NCBI RefSeq assembly: GCF_017696175.1
Contig: NZ_JAAORE010000003.1
Coordinates: 434,001 to 498,000 of the forward strand
DNA length: 64,000 bases
Source: Prochlorococcus marinus XMU1404
GTDB lineage: Bacteria; Cyanobacteriota; Cyanobacteriia; PCC-6307; Cyanobiaceae
Reading direction: 5' to 3'
The notes under the pieces were generated by a model. The model had not been told where the DNA came from. It ran no database searches and worked only from the letters and a program-made list of their open reading frames with translations. How positions within the stretch are numbered: position 1 is the stretch's first letter; each line of letters begins with the position of its first letter. Shown piece after piece: positions 17,482 through 26,468 of the stretch. The position numbers were made by a program, and so were the translations under genes.

Positions 17482-18243
17482 TTAAGTAGTAAATAAAACT
17501 TCTTTAATTAAGGATTCAGTAAATTCTTTACCAAACAAACTCGACAACATTGGCCTTGCTGGATCGTTATCTCTTCTATATTTCAAATAATTATTTTGAC
17601 CATTGATTAATTCTTTTTGCAGTTCTATATTGGCTTCTTTGCTTTCGAAGAGAATTTTCAAATACAAATTGAGATATTCCTTAAATGAGGTATAAAGCTG
17701 ATTAGCAATTAAAAAATCACTTCTTTCTTCTTTTGGTAATTTTGACCAAATTACTCCTGGAGAAAAAAATCTAGCTACATCTACAGACATTTTTTCAGCT
17801 AATGGGAGTGATGAATGACAATGATTTTTGAGTTTTATAAGCTTTTCTAATAACTCATTATTGTATTGATTATGTATTTCTAATGAAGGCTGAAAATCTA
17901 AAACTAATAAGTGACTATTAGGTAGAGAAACAAAATCTACTCCAAAAAATGGGACATTATAAATAGTATTAGGAATAATTAAAAAATTTAAAACAGAATA
18001 ATTTGGACTATTTATACAGACTGCTCTTGCTAATTTAATTCTTTTTTTATGCGTTACAACCCAAGTAGAGAGATACACATTTTTTTTTGATTTTTTTGAA
18101 CCATAAGTAGATTCTTTATAAGAATATTCCGAAGGAATTATTTTTTCTAAACAGTTGTGTTTACTTAAATTATTAGTTAAATATTTTAGAAAATTATGCC
18201 ATCTCCAATCTGGCCTATAAAAAATAGTATCTTGTATTAACAT
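17482..18243 (-). CDS. pebB: Phycoerythrobilin:ferredoxin oxidoreductase
   Basis: Ferredoxin-dependent bilin reductase that converts 15,16-dihydrobiliverdin to phycoerythrobilin. The 253-aa protein has FDBR-family blocks: [20 protein letters not shown], the N-P-F/GVDFV section ([20 protein letters not shown]), [11 protein letters not shown] and the C-terminal [20 protein letters not shown]. Its start directly abuts the pebA stop. With pebA and ho1 it makes a complete heme-to-phycoerythrobilin route. High-light Prochlorococcus lack phycobilisomes, so the acceptor is likely the relict phycoerythrin, which is not encoded here. Confidence 0.93.
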   Translation of the reverse strand: MLIQDTIFYRPDWRWHNFLKYLTNNLSKHNCLEKIIPSEYSYKESTYGSKKSKKNVYLSTWVVTHKKRIKLARAVCINSPNYSVLNFLIIPNTIYNVPFFGVDFVSLPNSHLLVLDFQPSLEIHNQYNNELLEKLIKLKNHCHSSLPLAEKMSVDVARFFSPGVIWSKLPKEERSDFLIANQLYTSFKEYLNLYLKILFESKEANIELQKELINGQNNYLKYRRDNDPARPMLSSLFGKEFTESLIKEVLFTT

Positions 18244-18954
18244 TCAATTGATAATCTCATTATTTAATGTAAAAAGAAATTTATTAATAAATTTTTTTGT
18301 CCATTTTTCTCCAAAAAAAGATTTAAACAATTTATCTGCAGGATCTTTTTCAAAACTATACTTATCATATTTAATTTGATTAATCTTTATTTCTTCTGCA
18401 TTTAAAAATTGATTAACAGGATTCGATTTATAAATGTTAAAATAGTTGTTTACAAATGAATGGAAAATATTATTTAAATCTCTATCAAGATTTAATTTAT
18501 TACCTCTACATATAATCACCCATGGGGAAAAATACTTTTTTGAATCATATATATTCTTCATTTTATTATTATCAAATTCAGAATATTTTTTCTTTATAAT
18601 ACCTAAACTTGAACAATACTTTTCAAGATATTTGCCTTCTTGAATTAAAGGTTGATAATCAAGTATTGCTAATAACTTTTGAGAAGTTCCAAACCATAAA
18701 ATATCAGCTCCTAAAATAGGCATTTCACTATCAAAATTTGGATATGCGACCGTATTAAACACTTGCAGTTTTTTGCCACCATCTAATCTTGTTATTCGCC
18801 ACTTTCTATATTCTGGAGATGAAAAAAGCCAATTTTTAATAATATATTTTGAATCTTCATTGTGATGTTCTCTAAATTCACTAGATATTTCTATTTCATG
18901 ACCATTTAATTCATCAATATTGGTTTTAAGAAAATCAACTAATGAATCAAACAT
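18244..18954 (-). CDS. pebA: 15,16-Dihydrobiliverdin:ferredoxin oxidoreductase
   Basis: Reduces biliverdin IX-alpha at the 15,16 bond using ferredoxin; the product is handed to PebB. The 236-aa protein shows FDBR blocks [41 protein letters not shown] and [10 protein letters not shown], with the C-terminal [20 protein letters not shown]. It is 6 nt downstream of ho1 and its stop adjoins the pebB start, an arrangement that suits substrate hand-over between the two enzymes. Assignment of A versus B rests on gene order and on the DGGKK/ILGAD block. Confidence 0.93.
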   Translation of the reverse strand: MFDSLVDFLKTNIDELNGHEIEISSEFREHHNEDSKYIIKNWLFSSPEYRKWRITRLDGGKKLQVFNTVAYPNFDSEMPILGADILWFGTSQKLLAILDYQPLIQEGKYLEKYCSSLGIIKKKYSEFDNNKMKNIYDSKKYFSPWVIICRGNKLNLDRDLNNIFHSFVNNYFNIYKSNPVNQFLNAEEIKINQIKYDKYSFEKDPADKLFKSFFGEKWTKKFINKFLFTLNNEIIN

Positions 18955-18960
18955 AAATTA

Positions 18961-19671
18961 CTAGGTCTCGGTGCTTCCTTTCCTTACTTTTTTAGTTATG
19001 TAATTAAATACAATCTTGCCTAAAACAGCAATCAAGTTACCTTCAAGCTCCTTAAACATTTTCATATTGTAAGTAAAAGCTTGATTAGCTTCATCAATAA
19101 TTTGATCAGCAGTCTTTTGATTTATTGGAAGTTGATTCAAAGTAAGAGAATATTCTTCCTTGAATTTCTTTTCATCAGCAATTAATTCAAACTCATAAAA
19201 ATTTAAACCATCATTTCCCTGCAAATTTAATGCTTTTTTTGCGATCCTTTTCAAAATCTGCCCCCCAGATAAATCTCCTATATAGCGGGTATAGTGGTGA
19301 CCAACCAATAGCTCCGGTGAATTTTTTGCGACCTCTCGGATTCTTTCAACATATTCTTGTGCTGATTGAGAAATATTAATTTCATTCTTCCAGTTTTCAC
19401 CAAAATAAAATTCAAGATCATTCTTAAGGGTTTCTTTCCTAAATAATGATTTAAAACCTATAGGTTTTATTACGGGATGTTCCTCATTGACCAGTCTTTC
19501 AATTTCTTCTTCCATAGCTTCATAAACAAAATATAAATCACTAATTAATTTTCTATAAGATTTTTTTTCAACAACTCCTTTTAAAAAACAAGCCACAAAG
19601 CCAGTATTTTCTGCCATAGTGTGGGATTTTTTTGTCCCTTCTCTTAGTTGTCCTGCAAGAGCGACTGCCAT
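18961..19671 (-). CDS. ho1: Heme oxygenase
   Basis: Opens heme at the alpha-methene bridge using ferredoxin and oxygen, giving biliverdin IX-alpha, CO and iron. The 236-aa protein has the proximal heme ligand in LREGTKKSHTMAEN (His 17) and the distal helix signature HHYTRYIGDLSGGQILKRIA near residue 125-145. First gene of ho1-pebA-pebB. Besides bilin supply it may help recycle heme iron, which matters in iron-poor ocean water; that is inference. Confidence 0.97.
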   Translation of the reverse strand: MAVALAGQLREGTKKSHTMAENTGFVACFLKGVVEKKSYRKLISDLYFVYEAMEEEIERLVNEEHPVIKPIGFKSLFRKETLKNDLEFYFGENWKNEINISQSAQEYVERIREVAKNSPELLVGHHYTRYIGDLSGGQILKRIAKKALNLQGNDGLNFYEFELIADEKKFKEEYSLTLNQLPINQKTADQIIDEANQAFTYNMKMFKELEGNLIAVLGKIVFNYITKKVRKGSTET

Positions 19672-19728
19672 ATATTTTGAATTATTTTTGTAAGTGTATT
19701 TAATCTACAAGGAAAATACATAAAACAG

Positions 19729-20160
19729 CTAATTTTTGTTACCAGAGTATGTTGTAGAGAATAGCTTATAAAGTTCTTTACAAACCAAAAAAAGGTTATC
19801 TTTTTGTTCCTTTTGGGGTAGATGAGTGCCAGTCATTTCCCAATCACCGATGGTAGCCACTCTCCATCTCTCGGATGGAAGAATCATACCTCGCATTATT
19901 ATTCCCAACAATTTCGGAACTCTGTCATTATTATCATTTTCAATTCTTAATTGTAAGAGTATTGCTCTGCATTCAATAAGAGGACTCCAACCAGGGAAAT
20001 GAAACGCAAAATCAATAGTATCTTGCATGGATTCATTATTTAAATTATCCCAGGGACTAAAGTTTACACTTGCATCTGGAAAATATTTCCTAAACAAAGC
20101 TGCAGTAGTAGCAATTTTATTAGCTATTTCAACATTACTTACATTTGAACTTGCATTCAT
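19729..20160 (-). CDS. Conserved protein of unknown function
   Basis: A 143-aa soluble protein beginning MNASSNVSNVEIANKIATTA. It has a helical start (8-25), aromatic-rich FHFPGWSPLIECRAILLQLR (53-72) and RWRVATIGDWEMTGTHLP near 98-115. I do not recognise the family. It lies 57 nt upstream of ho1 on the same strand and could share its transcript; being next to bilin genes is the only functional hint. Divergent from icd. Confidence 0.65.
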   Translation of the reverse strand: MNASSNVSNVEIANKIATTAALFRKYFPDASVNFSPWDNLNNESMQDTIDFAFHFPGWSPLIECRAILLQLRIENDNNDRVPKLLGIIMRGMILPSERWRVATIGDWEMTGTHLPQKEQKDNLFLVCKELYKLFSTTYSGNKN

Positions 20161-20307
20161 CAGTAGCTGAGTATTTTTTTGAAAATGACATAATTTGCTT
20201 TAACTTGCTTATTAACTACTTTTTCTTTTAATAAAGATGTTGAAATGCTGATCAATAAAGTATTCACTATTCACATTTGAATAATAAATTTCTAGGTTTT
20301 AAAGAAA

Positions 20308-20351
20308 ATAACTCATCGCAAATTACAATACGAGGAAATTCAATGAGTTAT
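20308..20351 (+). promoter_or_regulatory. Hairpin in the icd leader enclosing a ribosome binding site
   Basis: ATAACTCAT (20308-20316) and ATGAGTTAT (20343-20351) are perfect 9-bp inverted repeats. The right arm contains the ATG of a 13-codon upstream ORF, and the 26-nt loop holds its Shine-Dalgarno GAGGA (20332-20336). AATT at 20321 and 20337 could add an inner stem. Folding would hide the upstream start codon while exposing the SD. Confidence 0.45.
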
Positions 20352-20384
20352 CTTTTATTAATTCAATGCTATGCCAAAATTTGA
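20343..20384 (+). CDS. Short upstream ORF overlapping the icd start
   Basis: ATG at 20343 opens a 13-codon frame (MSYLLLIQCYAKI) ending with TGA at 20382-20384, 13 nt inside icd and in a different frame. It has a good Shine-Dalgarno (GAGGA, 6-nt spacer), whereas the icd ATG at 20371 has none. This suggests translation of icd by coupling or re-initiation. It could also be chance; conservation in relatives is not known to me. Confidence 0.4.
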   Translation: MSYLLLIQCYAKI

Positions 20385-21795
20385 AAAATTAACTTTACCT
20401 AATGAAGGCGAGATAATAACTTTTAATCAAGGCAAACCAAATGTTCCTAACAATCCAATTGTCCCATTTATTAGGGGTGATGGAACTGGAGTTGATATTT
20501 GGCCAGCTACTCAAATCGTTCTTGATTCAGCGATTAAAAAAAGCTATGGAAATGAAAGAAAAATTAATTGGTTTAAAGTATATGCAGGGGATGAAGCTTG
20601 TGAAATTTATGGAACATATAACTATCTCCCTCAAGATACTATTGAAGCAATCAAACACTTTGGTGTAGCCATCAAAGGTCCTTTAACGACTCCCATCGGG
20701 GGAGGTATTCGATCTCTTAATGTTGCATTGAGACAAATCTTTGATTTATATAGCTGTGTTAGACCATGCAAATATTATTCAGGAACTCCAAGCCCTCACA
20801 AAAACCCTCAAAATTTAGACGTTATTGTTTATAGAGAGAATACTGAGGATATCTACATGGGAATCGAATGGGAAGCCGAGGATAATAATTGTCTTGAATT
20901 AATTGATCACTTAAATAAAGTTGTAATACCAAATAGCAAAAATTTAAAAAATAGGTCGATTCCAAAGGGGTCTGGCATTGGAATAAAACCCGTTAGTAAA
21001 TTAGGTAGCCAAAGGCATATTAGAAAAGCTATTGAACATGCTAAAAGATTATCAGGAGATAAAAGGCATGTGACTCTTGTACATAAAGGAAATATCATGA
21101 AATATACCGAAGGTGCATTTAGAGATTGGGGATATGAATTGGCAGTCAATGAATTTAGAGAAGATTGTATTACAGAAAGAGAAAGCTGGATTTTAGATAA
21201 TATTCAGAAAAATCCAGAAATTACAATTGAAAATAATGCTCGAAAAATCGAACCAGGTTTTGACAAGCTTACTAATAATAAAAAAGCATTCATTTGCGAA
21301 GAAATTAAAGAAGTTATTGAATCAATATCAAATTCTCATGGAGATGGGAAATGGAGGGAACTTGTTCTTGTTGATGATCGGATTGCTGACAGTATATTTC
21401 AACAAATTCAAACTAGACCTCAAGAATATTCAATTCTTGCAACATTAAATCTCAATGGTGACTATGTTTCTGATGCAGCTGCAGCAATTGTTGGTGGTCT
21501 AGGTATGGCTCCTGGTGCAAATATTGGAGATAATGCAGCAATTTTCGAAGCGACGCATGGTACCGCGCCAAAACATGCAGGCTTAAATAAAATAAACCCA
21601 GGCTCAGTAATTCTTAGTGGTGTAATGATGCTTGAATATTTTGGTTGGGATGAAGCAGCTAAATTAGTCACTAACGGTTTAAGTAAAGCAATAGAGCAAA
21701 AAAAAGTCACCTATGATCTAGCACGTTTAATGGAACCGAAAGTAGAACCCTTATCCTGCAGCAGTTTTGCTGAAGAAATTATCTCAAATTTTTAA
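20371..21795 (+). CDS. icd: NADP-dependent isocitrate dehydrogenase
   Basis: Oxidatively decarboxylates isocitrate to 2-oxoglutarate, the carbon skeleton for ammonium assimilation and the nitrogen-status signal in cyanobacteria. At 474 aa it is longer than the 416-aa E. coli enzyme, consistent with the insertion known in cyanobacterial IDHs. Blocks seen: FIRGDGTGVDIWPAT (33-47), RSLNVALRQIFDLYSCVRP, VYRENTEDIYMGIEWEA, HKGNIMKYTEGAFRDWGY, and GDYVSDAAAAIVGGLGMAPG. No clear NtcA site (GTA-N8-TAC) is visible upstream. Its ATG lacks a Shine-Dalgarno but overlaps an upstream ORF. It ends 2 nt before the convergent DUF1537 gene. Confidence 0.96.
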   Translation: MPKFEKLTLPNEGEIITFNQGKPNVPNNPIVPFIRGDGTGVDIWPATQIVLDSAIKKSYGNERKINWFKVYAGDEACEIYGTYNYLPQDTIEAIKHFGVAIKGPLTTPIGGGIRSLNVALRQIFDLYSCVRPCKYYSGTPSPHKNPQNLDVIVYRENTEDIYMGIEWEAEDNNCLELIDHLNKVVIPNSKNLKNRSIPKGSGIGIKPVSKLGSQRHIRKAIEHAKRLSGDKRHVTLVHKGNIMKYTEGAFRDWGYELAVNEFREDCITERESWILDNIQKNPEITIENNARKIEPGFDKLTNNKKAFICEEIKEVIESISNSHGDGKWRELVLVDDRIADSIFQQIQTRPQEYSILATLNLNGDYVSDAAAAIVGGLGMAPGANIGDNAAIFEATHGTAPKHAGLNKINPGSVILSGVMMLEYFGWDEAAKLVTNGLSKAIEQKKVTYDLARLMEPKVEPLSCSSFAEEIISNF

Positions 21796-21797
21796 TT

Positions 21798-23147
21798 TTA
21801 AAAATTATTTTTATTTTCAAACACTTTCCAAATTTTAACCAGTGAATCTTTAGTGCCAATGTTTCCAGGATGTGTAACAATAGGAAGTTTTTCGTCATTT
21901 TTTAGGTTATAAGTCACCACTGAAATGCCTGTTAAAATCTGTCCCTCAAGATAAACATAATCTGCATTAAGTCCATTACTAAGAATCACATTTGTTGTTA
22001 TTCCACCTTTTGAAATCAAATATCCTATTTCATATCTCAAATCTGCGACTAATTCAGCAATAAAATAAGCAAGTGAATTATAAAAATTAAATTGTTTAGA
22101 ATAATCTAAGGACATAAATTTTCTAGAAGTAAACAATACGGGGGTTTTTCCTTTCTCAAAAGAAAATCTAATTTCTTTCAAAAATTTGTTTTTAAACAAA
22201 TTCCTTCGCTTCTGATTATCATCCGATGAATTAATTTTAAAGAATTCAAAAACATCTAATTCAATTGGATTGCATTTACTTATCTTTAATAAATTTTCCA
22301 ATTGTATTGTTGAAAGTTCCACATAGGATCCAACAATTATCAGTCCTGGAAGAAAACTCTTGTTTTTATTTCTTATCCTTAAATTGGAGAAAAATGTCTT
22401 AACCTTAGGGACGCTTTTTTTCTCAGAAATTGAACTTATAAAACTTGCTGCAGTTCGAAAAAGAAATTTTTTTTGTTTAGTTAATTTTTTAATTACTAAA
22501 GAAAATTTGTTCAATTGAGAATAATTTTCTACATCTACAATTACATGTTTATTATTCTTCAATTTCTTTAGTTTTTTAAAAACAATGTTATTTTCTTTAT
22601 CATTTAGAATCTCAATATCTGACGAGAAAAGATTTTGAATATCTTCAATATTTATTTGCGATTTACTCTTTTGAAATAAAAGATTCTTGACATTACTTGT
22701 CTCATATCCAAAAATTTTATCTCTTGCAAAAATTGTTTGATTAATAGGGGTTTTATCAACAAAGTGTGATCCATTAATTGTTAATCTTTTACCCTCTATG
22801 AAAGCTGGAATATGAAAAGTAGCATCAAAAGGGCCTAAGCAATTATTTAGTGCACTTGGCTCTAAAAAGTTATGTCCTCGAAGAGTAGAGTCTCCTCTGC
22901 TTATAAAAATAATTTCTTCTTCATAAGCTTGAGAAGCTAAAACTTTCTTAAGATTTTTGCAAATTTCCTCTATTGTTAATTTCGCATCATTTTCCGAAAG
23001 TGACCTTGTATTAGCCAAAATAAAAAATAAATTAGATTTAGATTCAAAACCTTTAACTAAAGTTGAGCAGTCCCACTTGAGAAGTAATAAGCAATCATGA
23101 ACAGTTTGAGAGCCAGTTGGATCATCATCAATAACAACAAATTTCAT
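21798..23147 (-). CDS. Four-carbon acid sugar kinase family protein (DUF1537)
   Basis: A 449-aa protein of the two-domain family that phosphorylates four-carbon sugar acids such as threonate, erythronate or denyl-type substrates with ATP. The N-terminal domain has VIDDDPTGSQTVHD (4-17) and FISRGDSTLRGHNFLEP; the C-terminal nucleotide-binding domain has ISKGGITTNVILSNG, EGQILTGISVVTY and VTHPGNIGTKDSLVKIW. Known operon partners (4-phosphate dehydrogenases, aldolases, isomerases) are not beside it, so the substrate cannot be named. It is 13 nt downstream of the mutarotase gene, probably co-transcribed. Confidence 0.85.
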   Translation of the reverse strand: MKFVVIDDDPTGSQTVHDCLLLLKWDCSTLVKGFESKSNLFFILANTRSLSENDAKLTIEEICKNLKKVLASQAYEEEIIFISRGDSTLRGHNFLEPSALNNCLGPFDATFHIPAFIEGKRLTINGSHFVDKTPINQTIFARDKIFGYETSNVKNLLFQKSKSQINIEDIQNLFSSDIEILNDKENNIVFKKLKKLKNNKHVIVDVENYSQLNKFSLVIKKLTKQKKFLFRTAASFISSISEKKSVPKVKTFFSNLRIRNKNKSFLPGLIIVGSYVELSTIQLENLLKISKCNPIELDVFEFFKINSSDDNQKRRNLFKNKFLKEIRFSFEKGKTPVLFTSRKFMSLDYSKQFNFYNSLAYFIAELVADLRYEIGYLISKGGITTNVILSNGLNADYVYLEGQILTGISVVTYNLKNDEKLPIVTHPGNIGTKDSLVKIWKVFENKNNF

Positions 23148-23160
23148 AAGTATTGCATAA

Positions 23161-24015
23161 TTACTTAAGAGATTTTATTTGTATTGAAGCATCAAACCTT
23201 TGATTACCATTGGAAGGAATCATAATGTTTCTAAATCCATCAACAAAAGAATTTCGGGGACTAGTCCAAGGTTCAAGACATATCATTCTTCTTGGAGGAT
23301 CACTCCAAATAACGCCTAAGTCAAAAGGATATGGATGATTTAAAGTTACTTGTCTTTTAAGAATTTTATCTTGAAAAGTACTCCTACCGGAAGAGTACAT
23401 AAGTAGATCAACTCCTAAATCAATATTTTTTAACTCATCCAAAGTATTACTTATTATGTTTTTTTCTTGATTATGACAATTAAGTGGATTTTCAATAAAT
23501 TCTAAATTTTTGAAATCTGAAATATTAAAGTAAGGATGCAATCCAAAATTTATAGGCATAGCAATGTCTGATTTATTGAAAATCGTAATTTCAAATTCTA
23601 AACAGTTAATCTTTAAGGTAACTTCTATTCTTAGTTCGAAATCGAAAGGATAATAATTTTTAGTTTTTTTAGATTCATTTAAAAATAAGCATAAAGATTT
23701 TTCACTTTCATTAAAAGAGTATTGCCATTGCAAATCCCTAGCAAAACCATGTTGTGTTAATTGCAAATAATCTTTTCCAAATACTGAACTAGAGATATTG
23801 ATATTTCCACAAATTGGAAACAAGATTGGGATACCTCCCCTAATACTTTTTGTTTTATCCATAAATCTTTTTTGATCGAAATAAAGGATTTCATTGCCAT
23901 CCGAAACCCAATTTGTAATAATCCCTCCTCTTTTAGGACAAAATTTAATATAGTTATTTTGATCTAATTGAAAGACAAAAATTCCTTTATCTTTATTAGA
24001 TAATTTTATTTGCAC
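23161..24015 (-). CDS. Aldose 1-epimerase / mutarotase family protein
   Basis: A 284-aa beta-sandwich protein of the galactose mutarotase-like superfamily, which interconverts sugar anomers. Visible are NYIKFCPKRGGIITNWVSDG near 22-40, RGGIPILFPICGN (60-72), GFARDLQW (catalytic-site region with an earlier His in LTQHGFAR), NFGLHPYFNIS (second His) and LEPWTSPRNSF. The RGG-PI-FP and H-GFAR pattern fits the D-hexose-6-phosphate 1-epimerase branch more than classic GalM. It sits between an alpha/beta hydrolase (9 nt) and the DUF1537 kinase (13 nt), all leftward. Confidence 0.85.
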   Translation of the reverse strand: MQIKLSNKDKGIFVFQLDQNNYIKFCPKRGGIITNWVSDGNEILYFDQKRFMDKTKSIRGGIPILFPICGNINISSSVFGKDYLQLTQHGFARDLQWQYSFNESEKSLCLFLNESKKTKNYYPFDFELRIEVTLKINCLEFEITIFNKSDIAMPINFGLHPYFNISDFKNLEFIENPLNCHNQEKNIISNTLDELKNIDLGVDLLMYSSGRSTFQDKILKRQVTLNHPYPFDLGVIWSDPPRRMICLEPWTSPRNSFVDGFRNIMIPSNGNQRFDASIQIKSLK

Positions 24016-24024
24016 AATTTTTAC

Positions 24025-24924
24025 TTAAAGAGAATCAACCCAATCCAAAATATACTGATTAACTAATTCAGGTATTTCATCATGAGGACAATGTCCAGCG
24101 TCAAGAATGATTTCTTTTGTATTCTTTGGAGTAAATTTTTTATATAGATTTCTTTTTTTTGGAGTGTTCATCCATGGATCTTTCCCTCCCCAAAGCAGTA
24201 ATAAAGGTGCATCAAGTTTGGCGAATAACTTATCCAATGGCAATCCCTGAGGACCTGATGGGTTAAATACGCTTCTAAAAACGTTAAAAGCTCCGTAATC
24301 AAGCGATGGCTTTCTTATTGACTCAACTAAAAAATCATCAACATTTTTTTTATCAACATAAACTTGATTCAAAGTTTTTTTAATATTTTTTGGATTTCTC
24401 ATATTCTCAAAAATTAAACGTTGAAAAACAATATTTTTCAGAAAAATGCCGGCAACTGTTTCAATTGAAGTTTGCAACATATTCTTCTTGATAGTTTTTT
24501 CTTCACTAAAGTATCCTGCAGCATTCAGTAATATCACTCCTGCATTGAGCTCATTTAACTCAGAGCCAGCTGCTAATGCTGCATAACCACCTAATGAATT
24601 TCCAACAATAATTGTAGGTTTTTTGATTTTCTCTTTTACGTATGCGACAACCTGATCTTTCCATAAAGATCCTGAGTATTCAACATCTTGAGGCTTAGGA
24701 CTTTTTCCAAAACCGAGCAGATCCATGGCATGAACTTCGTATTTGTTACTCAAAATAGGGATATTGAATCTCCAATGATCCGTAGAAGCTCCGAAACCAT
24801 GAATTAATAAAATTGCACATTCTTTTAATGTTTGCTCAGGCTTAGCAGAAACTGTGTGTATTGGATAATTTAAAAAATTCCAGTCATAATTAACATCACT
24901 ATCTATCAAAGCTGATTTTTCCAT
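24025..24924 (-). CDS. Alpha/beta hydrolase with GNSLGG elbow
   Basis: A 299-aa alpha/beta hydrolase: oxyanion loop LLIHGFGASTDHWRFN, nucleophile elbow VGNSLGGYAALAAG (Ser), acid in LLLWGGKDPWM and His in LDAGHCPHDEIPE. The GNS(L/I)GG elbow, rather than the usual GHSMGG, is the form I associate with plant pheophytinase and chlorophyll dephytylase relatives, so a chlorophyll- or prenyl-ester substrate is possible; this is inference. A paralogue lies at 52502-53416. No signal peptide, so it acts in the cytoplasm or on thylakoid surfaces. Confidence 0.85.
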   Translation of the reverse strand: MEKSALIDSDVNYDWNFLNYPIHTVSAKPEQTLKECAILLIHGFGASTDHWRFNIPILSNKYEVHAMDLLGFGKSPKPQDVEYSGSLWKDQVVAYVKEKIKKPTIIVGNSLGGYAALAAGSELNELNAGVILLNAAGYFSEEKTIKKNMLQTSIETVAGIFLKNIVFQRLIFENMRNPKNIKKTLNQVYVDKKNVDDFLVESIRKPSLDYGAFNVFRSVFNPSGPQGLPLDKLFAKLDAPLLLLWGGKDPWMNTPKKRNLYKKFTPKNTKEIILDAGHCPHDEIPELVNQYILDWVDSL

Positions 24925-24967
24925 ATATTAAAAATGCTATTTCAATTGATTCTAATAAACTTATTTC

Positions 24968-26335
24968 TTAAAGAAGACCCACAGGATCAGCTGCAACATC
25001 ATCTGAAATTTTATTGCCATCGTTTGGCGGCTTATCTTTTAGAACAATTCTTAAGAGAACAGGTGCAAGAAATGTAGTTCCAATAACCATTAATAAAATA
25101 GCCGCTTCAAGAGAAGGAGTTAACAATTTAGCGCTTGTTCCTAGCCCAAGGAAAATTAAACCAACCTCTCCTCTAGGCATCATACCCAAACCTACAACTA
25201 ATCTATTTGTAGGTTTATCACTTGAAAATACCCATCCTGCTGCAATTTTTCCAATAATTGCAACAACTAATAAAAATCCTGCAACCACAAGAGCTGATCT
25301 ACTTGTTGGATCAAATGGATTGATAACTGATAAATCCATTCCAGCTCCAACTAATACAAAGAAAATAGTTGCGAATAAGGAAACTAAAGGTAAAACAGAT
25401 TGTTGTATTGCATGATTATTTTTAGAACTACTAAGAATCAATCCAGCTGCAAAAGCACCCAAAGCCGCTTCTAATCCAATAGCTGTTGCTACAAAACAAC
25501 ATAATACAAGTATCACAAAAGATGCTACTACTACGGCTCCAGGAGCTTTCAATCTATCTAATAACCAATCAAAACCTGGGGCTGCTGTTCGACTTAATGC
25601 GATAGCAGCAATTACAAATACTACGGCTGCGGCAACTAATTTAACAATAGGTGCAATTTCTAAAGAACCTCCTGCAGCAAGAGCCACAACAACTGCAAGA
25701 ATAACAATTCCCAAAATATCGTCTAGCACTGCTGCACCAATAACGATCTGTCCTTCTCTAGTTTTCAAATATCCTAATTCACCGAAAACACTTGCAGTAA
25801 TTCCTATACTTGTTGCTGTCATGGATGCTCCAGCAAAAACTGCTGGGATTAGATCTACTTGGAAAATAAACATTAATCCGAGAGTTCCAAAAGCAAACGG
25901 TAAGACTACTCCAGCCATAGCAACAGTAAAAGCCTGCGCACCGACAGCTACCAATTCCTCTAACTCACTTTCTAGTCCTGTTAAAAATAAAAGAGCATAT
26001 AACCCTAAAGTTGCAACAGCTTGAAGGGATGGAAAACTTTCGAAATAAACATCAGGCACTGCTTCCGGGGGTATTGACGCTAATGAACTAATAACATTTA
26101 CAAGTCCCTCATTTAGTTCAGTTCCTGCTGAGGGCGGTATTAATAAATGAAATCCCGATGCTCCTATTACAACCCCTGCAAGAAGCTCACCTACAATCGT
26201 TGGTAAACTTAGTCTTACAAGTACTTCTGCTAATGCTCTTGCTGCTAAAAAGATCAATAGAAATCTTATAACTCCGATCAACGTTTCAGCAACTTCTAAA
26301 TCATGTGCACTTAATTCAGCAAGTAAAGAGTACAT
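24968..26335 (-). CDS. CPA2-family cation/proton antiporter (NapA/KefB-like)
   Basis: A 455-aa membrane protein with about 12 hydrophobic segments. It has LSLPTIVGELLAGVVIG near the start, the transport-core SMTATSIGITASVFGELG and paired aspartates in IGAAVLDDILGIVIL (about 202-216), the DD motif of electrogenic CPA2 exchangers. There is no TrkA-N/RCK domain. It likely moves Na+ or K+ against protons at the plasma or thylakoid membrane. A terminator-like hairpin ends only a few nt before its ATG, which could attenuate its own transcript. Divergent from glgP. Confidence 0.9.
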   Translation of the reverse strand: MYSLLAELSAHDLEVAETLIGVIRFLLIFLAARALAEVLVRLSLPTIVGELLAGVVIGASGFHLLIPPSAGTELNEGLVNVISSLASIPPEAVPDVYFESFPSLQAVATLGLYALLFLTGLESELEELVAVGAQAFTVAMAGVVLPFAFGTLGLMFIFQVDLIPAVFAGASMTATSIGITASVFGELGYLKTREGQIVIGAAVLDDILGIVILAVVVALAAGGSLEIAPIVKLVAAAVVFVIAAIALSRTAAPGFDWLLDRLKAPGAVVVASFVILVLCCFVATAIGLEAALGAFAAGLILSSSKNNHAIQQSVLPLVSLFATIFFVLVGAGMDLSVINPFDPTSRSALVVAGFLLVVAIIGKIAAGWVFSSDKPTNRLVVGLGMMPRGEVGLIFLGLGTSAKLLTPSLEAAILLMVIGTTFLAPVLLRIVLKDKPPNDGNKISDDVAADPVGLL

Positions 26336-26343
26336 TAAATTGT

Positions 26344-26379
26344 AAAAAAATAAACTACCTAATTGGAAGATAGTTTATT
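26344..26379 (-). terminator. Terminator-like hairpin in the antiporter leader
   Basis: Read leftward, AATAAACTATC (26379-26369) pairs with GGTAGTTTATT (26359-26349), an 11-bp stem with one G-U pair and a 9-nt loop, followed at once by five more U (26348-26344). The antiporter ATG is at 26335. It could end leftward read-through, or attenuate the antiporter mRNA if the promoter is further upstream. Confidence 0.55.
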
Positions 26380-26468
26380 GAGGGCCCACTTTAAGAAATA
26401 TGTAAGAAAAAAGCAAAAATACTCAACAAGTGTGGATCTGAAGTTACAACAAAGAAATTTTCAAAAAA

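Noticed and set aside
20161-20370. NtcA binding site before icd
   Set aside because: No GTA-N8-TAC match; the nearest words lack one arm.
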